A DNA stretch of 64,000 nucleotides from positions 21,954,023 to 22,018,022 of the forward strand of contig NC_083641.1 of the NCBI RefSeq assembly GCF_963576545.1, read 5' to 3'. How positions within the stretch are numbered: the first letter of the stretch is position 1; each line of letters starts with the position of its first letter. The translations under genes and the position numbers were made by a program. Source of the DNA: Limanda limanda. Its lineage: Eukaryota > Chordata > Actinopteri > Pleuronectiformes > Pleuronectidae. Below, piece by piece: positions 1-16,800 of the stretch. A model generated the notes under the pieces. The model was not told the DNA's origin and did no database searches. It saw only the letters and a program-made list of their open reading frames with translations.

Positions 1-2950
1 CAAGTCTCTGTCTCCCAACCTCATTATCACCTGCAAAGTCCCAAATCCTTATTCTACTGAAAAACTAATCTGGCAAACTATCTTTCTTTGCCTTTGGAGC
101 ATTAGGATTACATGTTTAATCTATAATTATCTGCTACTTAAATCAGTCACAAGCTCATTATGGAACAAAAATGCTCCCGCTTGCCGGCAACCAGTTTCCC
201 CGAGGAGCCTGTAACTTATCCATTGTATCACATGCAGAGAGCGGCTCAATGATATCTTTGACTTAAATCCTGAAAAATCAATTTGGAAAAGCGCAACTAG
301 CCACTGCGCTAATCTGTGAGACAGAAAACATGACGTCAGGTGACCCAAGTGAAATTTGCTCCAACAATGGCTATTACGATATAAAAAGAATATCTGGTTC
401 AGGTAAGTTACTACTTCCTAAATTTTTTAAAACATGTTAATAGAACTACCTGGAGTTTTAGACCACTATAGTGCCGTAGAGTAATGTTTTTAAGATGCAA
501 GTTGTATTTTTTTTAGTGCATGTGAGGGTTCCCAGATATGCTCAAACAAATATAGTTAATGGTAACTGGTCGTATTTACAACCACTTTTCTAATCTCGAT
601 GATCACTTAAGTTTAATTAAATAACATTTATTTTAGTTCACTCATTTTTTGTCATGGCTTTTGTGAAGCACTTTGTAACGTTATAATTGTTATTATTAAT
701 ATTAAAGCACTTTATATTAGAGCTTTTTTGCATTAAACACCTCGTATATATTTAATCAAATGCAAGACACAATACAGGTTTTAAATTTGTCCAAATATAT
801 AAATAGAAAAGTGCTAAAGAAGTCTTCTCGACCACCGGTTCCCAAGAAGACGGCTGAAATATCCTAAAGACAAAGCGAGATCAAATTTAATTTTTTTTCA
901 GATTCCTTTCCTGACTTGTTTTTAAAGTGCTGCACAGAAATATGTCCACATACTGTATATCCAATCATTTGGCAGCCTCCAGTGATGAGTTATCACAAGA
1001 AGACATCGCTTTTTATGGGTTCACACAACATCAAACAATTTTAGTGAGGAAAAGCAAGACCATAGCTTGGGAGGGGTAGACAAAGTACTGCTGGTTACGG
1101 CTGATGAAAGGTTTTTTTATTGCGTGCAGCTTCTCTGAAATGGTTTCGCGTCCTTCGATATATAGAATAAAGACTTTTCTCTTACTTTCTTTCCGGCGCC
1201 TTCCAATTTCCTTTGTAGAGTTTTTGAAGGAGTCTTCCTTCGCCTTCAGCTTGTGGCTTTGAGGGTGCAAATTTCCTGAAGGAGCAGCGAGAATGATTCA
1301 TCCGCCATCCCTGCATCATCCATCACAAAATAGTTTTATCGATAGTTTGTCATCAACACAGTTTCCTGAATGTTTTTTTTTTGGGGGGGGACTGTAGGGA
1401 CACAGCTGGCGCACCAGGGGAATGTTCTGCCAGAGGTAAGCTGAGGATGCACAGTTATGCTTCATAGTGAATATTTCATCAGACCTTTTGATCGCGTATT
1501 ACTTTGAACTCCCTTGTTAACCCGGCTAAATCTCAGGAAGGCTTTGCAGAAACTAGTTTGATTGCACTGTCATTAGGAAACTTGAAATGCTGTATACTGA
1601 AGTGACCTCCTGAAAGTATTATTCAGTCATTCCACGCGAAACGATACTGTGCACAAAAAAATGCATTTGAATTTTTATATCCCTCATTATGTGACATCCA
1701 CTGACTCTGAAAAGGTGAAAGTTACATGATCTTCTGTTGGATTGAGCTCTTGCCAAGAACCATACGAAGGGAAAGTTTTTGTCATTTGCGACACAATCCT
1801 CAGCAATTTGCACTTCCCTGAAAACAAAGGTGTCGCCATATCACAAAATACTGATGGAAAAGCTTCCATAAATCCATAATATCTAACATCACTGATAGAG
1901 GAGACGTAGCGAGCCTGGAGTATGAGGAGCGAATCAAAAAAGAAATCTTACTTTTCACTCCCAGATATGTGCAAGACACCTTTTTTCATCATTTTCTTTC
2001 CTTCCCCCCCCCCCCCCCCCCATCCTGAATCATGTCAGTGTTTGCGGCTGTGAGAAGTGGGGATTGAGGAGTGAGAACAGTGTCATCAAGAAGCAATTTC
2101 GCTTCCATGGAGTGGGGATCTTGGCCACAGGAAAACGGGTGGGTGGCAAATAGTTGTCTGGGGGAGCAGAGAAACACGACAACTGTCTACCGGTGTACGG
2201 TTTAATGTCAAATGTCTTTTACCTCTCGGGCAATTATATGATTACACAAACATTTCATCTCTGCCAGTGGTTTGCTTTAATGGCAGGGAACAGTTTGTTC
2301 GAAATGTGAAATCCAGGCAAAGCAGGGAATTAGCTGCTTCTCAGTGTTGGCTGCAAAATCACCTCAAGCCATGTTTGTTTCTCTCTGTGTCGTTTATGGG
2401 GTGATTTTGACTCCCAGATAGATGCTCTACAGTGGCAGTGGGCAATTCTGAAAAAAAAAAATCTCCTTCTCTACCGCGATGCAATGTCAGTGAGAATAGC
2501 GCTTAATATTCCCAAACACTTCATTTTGATTCTGTCAATCTTCATTCTTTTCCCACTCTGAGCCGAGCCCGGCGATCAAGGTCACAGTGTTCGGCTTCAC
2601 TCGCTGTCGAGTTGCAGGCGGTGCACGAGTCCCCGGATCACAGCTGGACCGCTCATTAGGCAGAGGGGGGTGGGGGACGGAGGTGGGACTCGGACTTGCT
2701 GGTGATACTTATGGTCTAAAGTGCATGGAGCGAGTGAATTTAGGGGCATTTTTCAAGTTTAACAGCAGAAGTGAGGGTGGGTTCACCGGGCACGTGGTTC
2801 AAAAGTGTTGGGCTAAGTCTTGTTATCACTGCCGGGTGTGTTCGGCTGCAACGAACCAATCAGAACGTCGTCTCCTCCCTTTTCAAACCACATGTGCTTG
2901 TCAGATTGCTGTTAGGAATAAGGCCCTGCTAGAACCAGCAGTGAAAGCAC
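1..2950. other. Non-coding AT-rich DNA, no gene seen
   Basis: Only short chance frames occur on either strand. Visible low-complexity tracts are a T/G-rich patch at 1373-1390 and an 18-C run at 2004-2021. The stretch around 2540-2700 is more GC-rich (GAGCCGAGCCCGGCG), but no splice-compatible start for the downstream gene was recognised there. Confidence 0.5.
2004..2021 (+). repeat. Poly-C tract (18 bases)
   Basis: An uninterrupted run of C, that is a G run on the minus strand. It is liable to slippage and sequencing error. Confidence 0.9.
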
Positions 2951-3195
2951 CGGGGCGGACTGGCTGTGGCTCAGGGGACAGAGGTCGTCCAATAACCAGA
3001 AGGTCGCTGGGTCGATCCCCGGCTCCCCCAGTCTGCATTTCAAAGTGACCTTGGTCAAGATATTGAAGATTGTGTGTGAATGGCGAGTGATAGAAAGAAA
3101 GCTGTGTATAGAATAGAGTTATATGACTGTTTGACTCGACTGAGAAATCGATTAGACTTGAAAAGCAACACATAATAACCATTAACCATCTGCAT
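2951..3195 (+). repeat. tRNA-derived SINE-like element, family 1, plus orientation
   Basis: The head carries a pol III A-box-like segment (GTGGCTCAGGGGACAGAGG) and a B-box-like segment (GGGTCGATCCCC), the arrangement of a tRNA-derived SINE. The body follows with CTGCATTTCAAAGTGACC and TTGGTCAAGATATTGAA. The same order occurs on the minus strand at about 61790-61885. The element is diverged and its 3' end (around ACCATTAACCAT) is uncertain. Confidence 0.65.
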
Positions 3196-5297
3196 TTAAC
3201 AAGCAGAGTGTTCATATTTTCCTGTTTCCCCCTTTTTTTGTGTTTGTGTGAAGCATATAAGCAAAATTAAATACATTTTGCTATATAGTGTTAAGTCAGC
3301 ACAGCAACTACAATTCACTTTACATATGAGAAGGCGGAAAACAATCTGTCCACTATCAGTTACTGTAAGACAAACTCTAAATAAACATTGAGCAGTCTGC
3401 AAATCAGAAGACTCGACCGTCCTTCCGATAAAACAAACTGCGGATTAGCAGGTAAATTAAGTTAAATTAAATTAGAGTCAAATGTTAAGGCAACTTCTGT
3501 AGAAACGACAGACGGGTTAATGCAGAACAGATTTCATAGAATGATATTTGTTACCATAGAAAGCATGTATTGAGTAGAAAAAAGCATAAAAGCCTTTTCC
3601 TAAAACTGGATGTCAGCCTTCCTCCTTCTCCTTTTCTTTAGAGGAGCTTGTGTATATTTTCCTGGGCACAAACGAATATGAGCCATCTAGCAACGTGGGC
3701 ATCTGCCCTTTTGCCCACCACCACCAAAACTTGCAGTGTGTGAAACAGCTGGTTCCTGACGTCAGACGCTGTTTGAGTGAAAAATAATCATCCACTCACT
3801 TCAGGAAGTCCCACTCATTGGGCTACTTTTGTGCACAGAGACTGTGGTAGCTGCTTATGGGGAACAAATCCACAGATATGTTACACACTGTGTTCACATC
3901 CTTCCTCATAGTCGGGTGAAGGTGTAGCTACAGCGTTCTTCAAAGCACTAGCTATCTAATTCAGCTTCTCTTTCAGGCTCTTTACAGGCTCTTCTTGGGA
4001 CTCTGTGCTTGCAACGCCATCAGGCAGAGTCAATGCTGTGAAATGTGATATGAAACCTATTGTGAGGCCATGCACGTTATATTAATCATCAGAATGACAC
4101 ATAATGCGAAGAAATTGCACTTTGAGAAGTTTCAACCGCAGATTCTCGGAAAGTCATATAAAAGACGAAAGGAAAATGTACGGCTATGCTTATGTCACTA
4201 GTTAAATCAGACACAGACGGAGAACATAATGCCAGGTTAATAGCAGTCCTGGGTGGGTCGGCCATGGCTGCTGCTTTTTATACCCGTGTTGACCTCCAGA
4301 CTCCTCCGTGTGGTAATGCAATAACAAATGAGTGCAATACTTATTCTCTCTCTTTGAAAGATTGATTTGGAGAGAATTGGAATGGTTGAGGTTGCGGTTT
4401 TATTTTACAAATGCCCAATGCTTTTATTTAATGTGAAAAGCTGAAGTCTGAGCAAACTCAAATCCAATGTCAGTAGAAAATGAAGAGAAACTGGAGGATG
4501 TTTAGCTAAAGACGCACGGCATTGAATCTAATTTGGTCAGGAAACATTTTTGTACAAATTGAAGGTTAGACAATTTGAGTTTAGATTTTCTACTAGTGCA
4601 GGTATCTTGTTCACAACTCCCTTCTCAATGTCTCCTCTAGTTGTTGCCTGTGGTGAAAGTGAAAGGACAGTCAAAGTGTCTCCTAAACATACAACAAGAA
4701 CTGAATCAAGTTAGCCAATGTATTGGAAGTACAACAAGAACCCAAACAATCCAGCTGGCTGTCGTGCAGACTGGTAAAACAGATCCATCTCTGTGTTACA
4801 CTTCAGACAGTAAATGTGTTGTTAAAGTGAGCGTCCCTCCTGAAATAAGAACGAAGCAGCCCAGTCTGTGGGCCTGCAAGGCAACTAGCAGCCGGTTACC
4901 ATGACAAGCAGCTAGTTAGCATTTGCCGTGATGTGAGTGTTGCCCATAAACTGTATGAAAATTAGTCGTTGCTGTGTTTCTGGTTTAGCATCACAGTGGA
5001 AAAGGGGATAACATTTGCATATCCGCGGGGGTGTTATGTTTATATAACTGCTGACTGGATTCTCCCACACTGGCTATGAGCAGGACTCAGATTCTACCTA
5101 TGAAAACTGAATGTTATGAGGTAAAAGTTTGAAGCCTGTTGTGGTAGTAGTATAGTAATATTGATTTTCTTCAAGATAGTTGTGATATTTAAGGAAAGCC
5201 ATTATTCCCAGAATCAACACTGTGCGGTCAAGTTCATGCATTTATGTGCTTTTGGTGTGTCTGTGCGTTTGTGTATATGTGTGTACGTGCACGCGTC
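3196..5297. other. Non-coding DNA, nothing recognised
   Basis: Short frames only, with no splice-bounded conserved reading frame and no clear repeat except scattered AT-rich patches such as 3450-3475 (TTAAATTAA-type). Confidence 0.45.
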
Positions 5298-5320
5298 TGT
5301 GTGTGTGTGTGTGTGTGTGT
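5298..5320 (+). repeat. (TG)n microsatellite
   Basis: About 11 pure TG units embedded in a longer TG-rich stretch from 5257 to 5330. Confidence 0.9.
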
Positions 5321-5618
5321 ATGTGTTCGTGCTCCAGGAGGCGGGCTTCCAGCTGTCAGGAAGTGCAGCCTGCATTCAGTCAGAAGGAACAGGTCTGTGT
5401 AAGCTGCCAGTCAGGCTCAGCACTGCAACTGCTGTCCCTACAGTAATGATGATGGGGGGAGCACCACCACCACAACGGGAGCTCATTAAGGGGAAATAAT
5501 TGGAATTTGTTAAAAACAACACTCTTCAGGCTGGGGAGACTGGTGTTTGTCCACATTCTGGAAGACGGTCTCCTTCCTTTGCGGAAGTTTTACTTGCCAG
5601 CTAGTGAAAGAGACTGCT

Positions 5619-5670
5619 GAGACAGACAGAGAGACAGACAGGGAGACAGACAGGAAGACAGAAAGACAGA
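5619..5670 (+). repeat. Interrupted (GACA)n / GAGACAGACA array
   Basis: Repeating GACAGACAGA / GGGAGACAGACA words over about 50 bp. Both strands stay open across it for that reason, so the frames here are not evidence of a gene. Confidence 0.85.
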
Positions 5671-8600
5671 TACATTCCCTGCTAGATCTGCACATGAGCC
5701 AGCAGAACTCCCCTATAGACTGCAACTGTCATCAGCCTTGCTGCTCAGCCTCCATCCCCTCATCTGCTATCAGCAGCAGCAACACACAGGAAATTCAGCC
5801 TTTCATACTGAAAGCCTCTTGTGATTCCCTGCTTTTACCCAGCACCGACAATCAGCATAATTATTACTGCTCTCGCAACTAAGTGAGAGTTGGGAATCGT
5901 TTAATGGCGCAATCTAAAATAAAGACAACACATGCAAACACTGGCATGGAGGGAAAACATGTAATTACTGGTAATTACAGAGCAGGATTCTACCACAGCA
6001 AAGTCAATCAAGCTCCTGGTGCTGAAGAGGAAACTGCAGATCCCACTGTAGCAAAGCCAAGAAAGTTAGTGTTGTATATGCTCGCCTTGGAGATGCTGGT
6101 CTTACACTTCCTGGGTCATTATTAAATATTCATGTAGACGACAAATCTGCCCATCAACAAAAACAGCAATTTTTTTGATTCCAGAAAACGGCACAAAATG
6201 TTGGTCCCATGAAGATGCTGCTAAATTGGCATGAAGGAACCTAATCTGCCTGAACGTCTGGCAGTGGAGATGCATGTCATGTGGTGATTACGCTGCCTGC
6301 GCCGCTGTCCCACATGTTCCTCCATGAGCAGGAGGAGGGTTGGATCGTCTCCATGCCTGACTCAAGGTCAGGCTCAAACCTTTACCATGACTCATCAGAA
6401 GGAAAAACAAGGATTAGGCAGATTTGACTTACATTTAAGTTCCGTTTGTGACATGTGACAGGTAATCTAACTGAGCCGGTCTCACCAGAGGCCGCTGCAA
6501 ATAATTCGGTATGTTCTGTTCAGTTGGACGAAAGTCAACACGAGTTGGAGTTGAGGGTTCATTGGATCGGGAAACAGAAATGCTGTGTCGGTTTTGTTTT
6601 TTCGATAAAATCAGAACATTCTCAAAAGACATAAAACCCACGGGACTTGGCCGATCCATGACGGGTTTAACTAACAGGATGATTCGCTTACAATTCCTGT
6701 GTGAGTCTCTTTGACTGTGTAAGTGCATGAATCCCTGTGAGTGTTATGGCAGCTGGTGGCAGCCTGTATTTTAGGATCTTGAAGTGAAAAACTCCCACAC
6801 ACAACCTGGCTAACTGCTGGTCCATTTCATACATCGCGTCTAATTGACCTTCGGCAGGTCGACAGAGGAGGATTTTACATGTTCCCTTTCGAAAATCCTC
6901 TTTTTCTTCTTTCCCACTCATCAATTTTAACCTTGTCCTCTGACTGTCCAGATGAAAGAATATCTGAGTTAAGTCTCCTTCATTTGCTTACTTTAGATTC
7001 AATACTGATTTCTTTGTCCTTGGTTTCTCCTTTTAGATGAACGCTGCCTGAAAGAAACACCTGCAGACATTTGAGACCAAAGTTTTGAGTGGGTGTTACT
7101 CACTCAAGTGTCTATTAGTCAGTTAGATGCTGTCTCTGAGCTTATGAATCCAGACTTATTGTGTTGAAATTAGTCTATAATGTCCATAGATCTATAGTGA
7201 CAGGTTTAAGAGATATGTGAATGTATATTTAATGTTTAAATGTGCCGCATGTTTATATTTTAATTAAGACCATTTTGATTGTGGCGTTGTATATTCCAGA
7301 CCAATTTTGTTATCAATTCTTTTAAAAATTAAAAAAGAAACAAATAGTTTGTGTGCATGTTTACATTATGTAGATGAGCTTGAAATGTCATTACCCAGAA
7401 TGCTAAGTTGTAATGGAGCATGGCAGAGCTACTGGCACTCTCTCACTTCAGAAAAGCTAATTCATATGAATAAATTCAAATATATTGCTTTGCAAAAAAT
7501 GAAGTGAACATCAGGGGACGTGGAATTCACAGGCTTTCATCAGGCATATGGACGCTGCTCCTCGTGTTGATTGCCTCTGATAAGATTAAATATCCAACTT
7601 CTGGCGGATGATCAGAGCCATGTGGCTGTAATTACTGCAACAGTGCAGCTTTTAAGTGTTTGGGGGTTGGGAGACGCACCGGGGATGAAACAGAGTAAGG
7701 GCTTTGTGTCCACTCGATTTTTGACCACATCACAGTCTAAAAAAGAATGAGCACAGCTCAGCGAGAGCTGCTGTCCAGCGATAATGATAGCCTGTCACAT
7801 TTTAGGGGAGCAATTATGCAGATTTAGTTTTTCTGAAATGTCTTCCCGAGCAAAATGTCATTCAGTAACAGGCTCCCACTCAAACATGGTCAGGCAGCCC
7901 CTCCCTCACTACTTTCTGATTGGCGGTGGTTTGTAGAAAATGTGGCCATACGACTCTAGATAATAGGCTGGGGAAGAAACGGGTTAAAATATAATATCAT
8001 AAATACTTGTGCCAAATCATGCATGGCCTTCAAGCAGATGGTACATTTAAATATATGTTATGAGTTCATTATCTCAATGTCAAGCAGGGTGTTCTCTCCT
8101 CAAAGTGACAACTTCTCCTTTGGCTGCATTTTCTTTCCTAACTGCACTCACTGGTGTGTAATTCACTGACCTCTTTAAGTTCACTCAACGTCAAACCATC
8201 CCCAAACAATTAAAATGCCGACAACAAGACAGATGTGTGACGCTCAGTGTCGCATTTCACTTTTCACATTTTCTCTAAAACCTGGCCTGTGTGCTCCCTC
8301 TTCAAAAAGTGATTTCCAAAATGTCTCTCAACAAAGAAAGGCACGGTGAGTCATTCAGCTCAGTTATGTGCAGGAACATCAACATCAACAGCAGCAGCAA
8401 GAGAGGACTTCCCGATTTGGTAAAGTGAGCACCATACCTGATACTTTATTCTCTGAAAAAATTGCATCTATTGTATGACATGTTTCTCGCTGCCTGAGAA
8501 TTGAGCATCGATGTAAATGGCGAGTCAGGAAAGGATAATGTGCTGTTTTACACTGAGACTGACAAACAGCGAAAAAATGCGATGCTGTCAAACTCAAATC

Positions 8601-9012
8601 ATTTATGTTCTGCTCTCTCTGAGGGTTTAGTTGCCTGGAAACATCTTGTGGCATCTTATCTTGTCATATAAAAACGACAGCCTCTAAAAAAACACTCTTA
8701 TTACTGTTATACTTGGAGTGCTGATCTAAGTTTGTAAAATGACCATCTATTCAAAGTGTGTGCTTATTATAGATACTGTGGCCGATGTTAGTACATTTGC
8801 TTGGGTAATTCAATTTTTTTGTTTTTATTGTGTCGTTTGTGTACGGTCTTACTGTCTGCATGGGCAGTAACAACTTTATGGATGATAGTGCCAACAAGCA
8901 CGTGTCAAATAGTGCAGCTCACAGCTACACAATGCAGCAATGGATCAAAACACCACGTTAGACGTCTCTGTTGTTATGAGAAGTGTGAAGGACAAGACAA
9001 ATTAGTATATGC
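5671..9012. other. Non-coding DNA, no gene seen
   Basis: Mostly AT-rich with no recognisable repeats or exons. Short frames at 6435-6924 and 8385-8654 show no familiar domain. Confidence 0.45.
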
Positions 9013-9050
9013 GCTAATGCCCTATATGCTCTGCGATATAGGGCATTAGC
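9013..9050. repeat. Perfect 15-bp inverted repeat with 8-nt loop
   Basis: GCTAATGCCCTATAT (9013-9027) and ATATAGGGCATTAGC (9036-9050) are exact reverse complements separated by GCTCTGCG. The stem would be 15 bp. It is too short for a typical microRNA precursor and sits in otherwise plain sequence. Confidence 0.95.
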
Positions 9051-13060
<4,010 letters not shown>

Positions 13061-13205
13061 AATACTCCCAGCACAGCGAAATACTCACAACACAACCAAA
13101 TACTTGCAACAAAACCAAATTCTTACGACACAACCAAATACGCACAGCACTATCAAATACTGGCTTCACAACCATATACACAACTTAATACTCCCAACAC
13201 AACTT
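13061..13205 (+). repeat. 19-bp minisatellite, about 7-8 copies
   Basis: Units start at 13061, 13080, 13099, 13118, 13137 and 13156, then a shortened 12-bp unit at 13175 and a full one at 13187. Consensus is AATACTCACAACACAACCA. Copies differ at a few positions. The period is not a multiple of three, so the Asn/Thr/Gln-rich frame across it is not conserved coding. Confidence 0.9.
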
Positions 13206-13334
13206 TGGTATTACATTCATGTTCATTATCACAATCTCTTTGGGTTTTTAACCAATTAAAAAAAATCAGACAAAAAAGGAATGCATAATTAATGCCAACA
13301 GAAATGACACATTTTAAAAACAGTCGTTAAAACT

Positions 13335-13833
13335 AGAATTAAAATCCCACCCAAAATGAACACTGATTGAATACAATTGCTTGGCCACAACTACATTCAC
13401 AGATGACTAAGTATTGACACATGAGTTAACAAGATCATTTCCACTATGTTTTAAGACTTAATATCAAAATGTACATTCAGGAACTGTCGGAAATGCTAAC
13501 GTCAGCTAGCTTAGCCACTTCTGGTGAACTTTTAGACTAAGAACACGTTGGAAATGACCTCGTTTTGAGTGTGAATGTCGGGGGCTTGCAGACATTTTGA
13601 TTTTGACACCACACAAGCAGTAGGGATGCATGTTATGTTTCTTCTGTTGTTTCATTACGTCTGAAGATGAGTCACTATTGTCTTCAATTGTATTGGACCG
13701 TACTGCTATACTGTTTACCCCTGAACCTCCAAAAGTGTTTTTTGGACTCAAACACTTCACCCACTCCCCCATCAGCATAGGGGTTAGTAGATAATGAGTG
13801 AATTTTCATTTCTGGGTGGAATATTCCTTTAAC
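13335..13833. mobile_element. Probable hAT-like miniature (non-autonomous) element, degraded copy
   Basis: The right end (TAATGAGTGAATTTTCATTT, then CTGGGTGGAATATTCCTTTA) and the internal words CTGTTTACCCCTGAA, GTGTTTTTTGGACTCAAAC match the element at 38012-38519. The left end near 13345 (TCCCACCCAAAATGAA) is a weak inverted match to the right end. That gives a length of about 500 bp, like the other copy. It codes for nothing. Confidence 0.6.
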
Positions 13834-16800
13834 TGATGAAACATACACAATCCTACGGCCCATGCAATTCTCTCAGAAGAGTTCATGATTCAAGTGAGTG
13901 TCGTTGTGTTGCCTTTAAAAACTGCACTTGTTAGTTAGACGTGCCCGGCTTATGACTCCACACTGTATTTCTCTGGAGGACGGTGCTCACTGTAACACCT
14001 TTAAGGAGCTGACATCATAAAAAGCTTTACCCGCTATCAAGCAGACACACACTCACTTGAAGTACCCGGCTTTTATGCCACCGCCTCAACACACATTTCT
14101 TGAGTTGTTGGAAGGAGTACTGGCAGAATTTTGAACTCGAGAACTTGAAAATGAAATCAAAACGTGTCACATCCAGATGTCTTGAAGGCAGCCGCAAACC
14201 GCAAGCAGGGGGGGGAGAGCGCATGAGATACCGTGCGTTACCTTATTCTAAAGTGATCCTATTCCCTCCTGCAGTTTATCAGCCTGCTGTGCTGCTCTGT
14301 ATCGAGCAGGGAGACAGGAATAGACGGATTCAGGTGTTCCGGGCCAGGCGGGTCGGGCTGATAGTGGCTGATCGTGACAGAGCGCTTTCTGGCGCCCGGA
14401 TGACCAGCTGTGCGTTTGGATTGGCACATATTCTGTGCAGCTGCCAGATCAGTTTCCAGTCAGCTAACAATGTGGTGAAAAAAAATCTGTTTATCTTGCT
14501 TTGCTTTTACAGAATATTAATGAGCTTCAGACTTGTTGTTAAGACGTCTTTGGCCGGTTGTTGCTGTGACAAACAAGCCTGTGTTGTGTTACAACCTAGA
14601 GGGCCCGGAAACCTATTTTCTCTAGTTTTACTTATGCTGCAACACAACCTACAATTAAAATCTGATCAAATTAAAACCACCGATTCCTGGCAGATTATGT
14701 TTTGAATGATTTAGCTTTTATCTAATCCTTTAGTTTAACTGTTCCATGTGTAATATTTACGTGAAAAGGATCCATTGGCAGAAATTGAATATAAAATAAT
14801 CCAAAGGATGTTTTCACTAGTGTGTTTCATTTAAATCATACAAATTGTTGTTTTTCCTTACCTGAGAATAAGCCCTTTATATGTTAATACCGTCATGTTT
14901 TTTAAAGTAGCCCAGACTGGACAAACTAAACACCTTTTGAGTTTAAATGACAACTGAAGGCTGCCACAGGTTCCCTTTCATGTTTGAAAGGGAAGGGTGG
15001 TGAGCTGATTGGTATTCAGCTGCAACATGCAACCTAACCACTAGATTCTACACACTGAACCTTTAATATGGGCTCAGATTGGAGGAATATTGCACCGATT
15101 CAACCCTGATTGAACCCTGTAAGAATCAAAAGAAATCTGCAACCTTGGAGCCATTCGCAAAACTGCTAAATTGCTCGCAGAATCACCCCAATGTTTATTG
15201 AACATCTTTGATATTTAGGATTTAAAACCGAGATTATTACTTCAGTACTACATCAGCAGAGCCTCAACAGCCAATGAGAGAGACTGGAGCAGCTGACGAT
15301 GCCTCCAGGTAACGGTAAACATTCTGAGCCGATCGTCAGTCTGTGTGCGACAGTTGACAGGTATTAGAACCGACAGTTGAAATCTCACCTGAAAAATAGA
15401 TAACTCGTGTTGACTGCATCTTTACGATCATTTCCATCCAGTCTCGTTGAGGCTTTGTGTTTCTGACAGCTCCACGCCACTCTACATTTTGTTTACGTGT
15501 GCTTCTCCATGAGGTCACATGAGAGACGTGGACTGGAGCGTCGCTGTCCCTGGAACAATGATATTTAAAATATTCAATAGTGAGTGATACGACATCATTT
15601 TCTAATCTTGTAGCCGGAGCGTGTTCATGTTCAAAGAAAAATATCTGTGAAGATTCTCATGAGGTAACCAGAATTTAAAAACACCTGAGCATAGCCTCAG
15701 AATTCACGTGTACAGTTTATTAATCATGTTTAAACAGCAAACGTAAAATGAAAAATTACACTCACACACTAGTTTTAAGAGAAGACATTTCACAATTGCA
15801 AACATTTGAAAATATGTGAGTCACAACTTTAAGAGAAAATGTTTGATTTTAGTTCCAAGCTGTAATATAGTTTAACTGACACACAAGCATTTTATCTGAA
15901 TCCAGTTCTTTCGAGCTCTGTTTAAACATGTGTTGCAGCAACTGTTAAATGAACTGACATTAAAAGAAAGCTTCTATATTAATACGACACCAGAGAGCAT
16001 CCGCCCACCTTTTTTATATAATATGCAATGGTTAGAGAGCAATTTATCACTGTGCAGCGCACTGAGGCCTGCACACATATAAATTATAACCATAATTATA
16101 GACTGTAGAATGGAAAGCACACAAGAAAGAGACTTAAAGGTCTTAAAGATGAGTCTAACCAGATTCCCACACAATTTATGGATAATGTATTAATGGACTT
16201 TTATTTAGTTAAACTCTAAATAAAATATAACACAGACAGATTGTCTTTCAAACTTTAACCTGTTGATGAAATAAAATTGAAAAATAAAACCTTTGGAGTT
16301 GTTGTCGGGTCCAGGGACACTAGCTCCTCTTTAATACTTTTCATGCGTAGTTGATAAACTTTTATGATTCACTGACATGAAATATAGTTTCATGGTGCAG
16401 ACATTGATTAAATGGGTCAAGATCGACATTCCAACAAATAAGCAAACAACATCAACATCATAAAGCTGAGTGTCAGATACAGAGACATCAAAAAAGACCA
16501 AGATCATATGATGTGATCGATTTCAAGTAATGGGGAATTTGAGTTAATGCAGCTAATAGAGTATTAAATGTTGAAATGTGTGGCCTTTAAAGTAAAGCAG
16601 ATATTGTTTCATCATAATGTTTACACTGTAGTGGTTTGGACCATTTTCAGAGTAAAAAGAGGTTTTGCCACGAGCAGAGCATCATTTGCATACACTGCTT
16701 CTCATTTACTCCCCGTCTCTGCTGCCTTTCTACAAACGGAAATGTGAGATGTAGTACTTTAACTATCGCGGCGTGGGAGTCAGTTTATCAGCGAGTGCGT

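Noticed and set aside
2587..3048. 153-codon + strand frame
   Set aside because: It runs into the SINE-like repeat and has no domain; the open frame is incidental.
2951..3060. tRNA-like A and B box words as a possible tRNA gene
   Set aside because: No cloverleaf or anticodon arm could be formed, and the body matches a SINE-like repeat seen again at 61.8 kb.
14100..14705. 201-codon + strand frame, the longest outside the receptor gene and L2
   Set aside because: No recognisable domain or signal. Frames of this length can occur by chance in a 64-kb window, and I saw no splice or conservation support.
15299..15308. ATG CCT CCA G followed by GTAACG, phase-compatible with rtn4rl1 exon 2
   Set aside because: The phase fits, but the encoded residues do not resemble the basic start of the mammalian protein, and a match this short is expected by chance in 31 kb.
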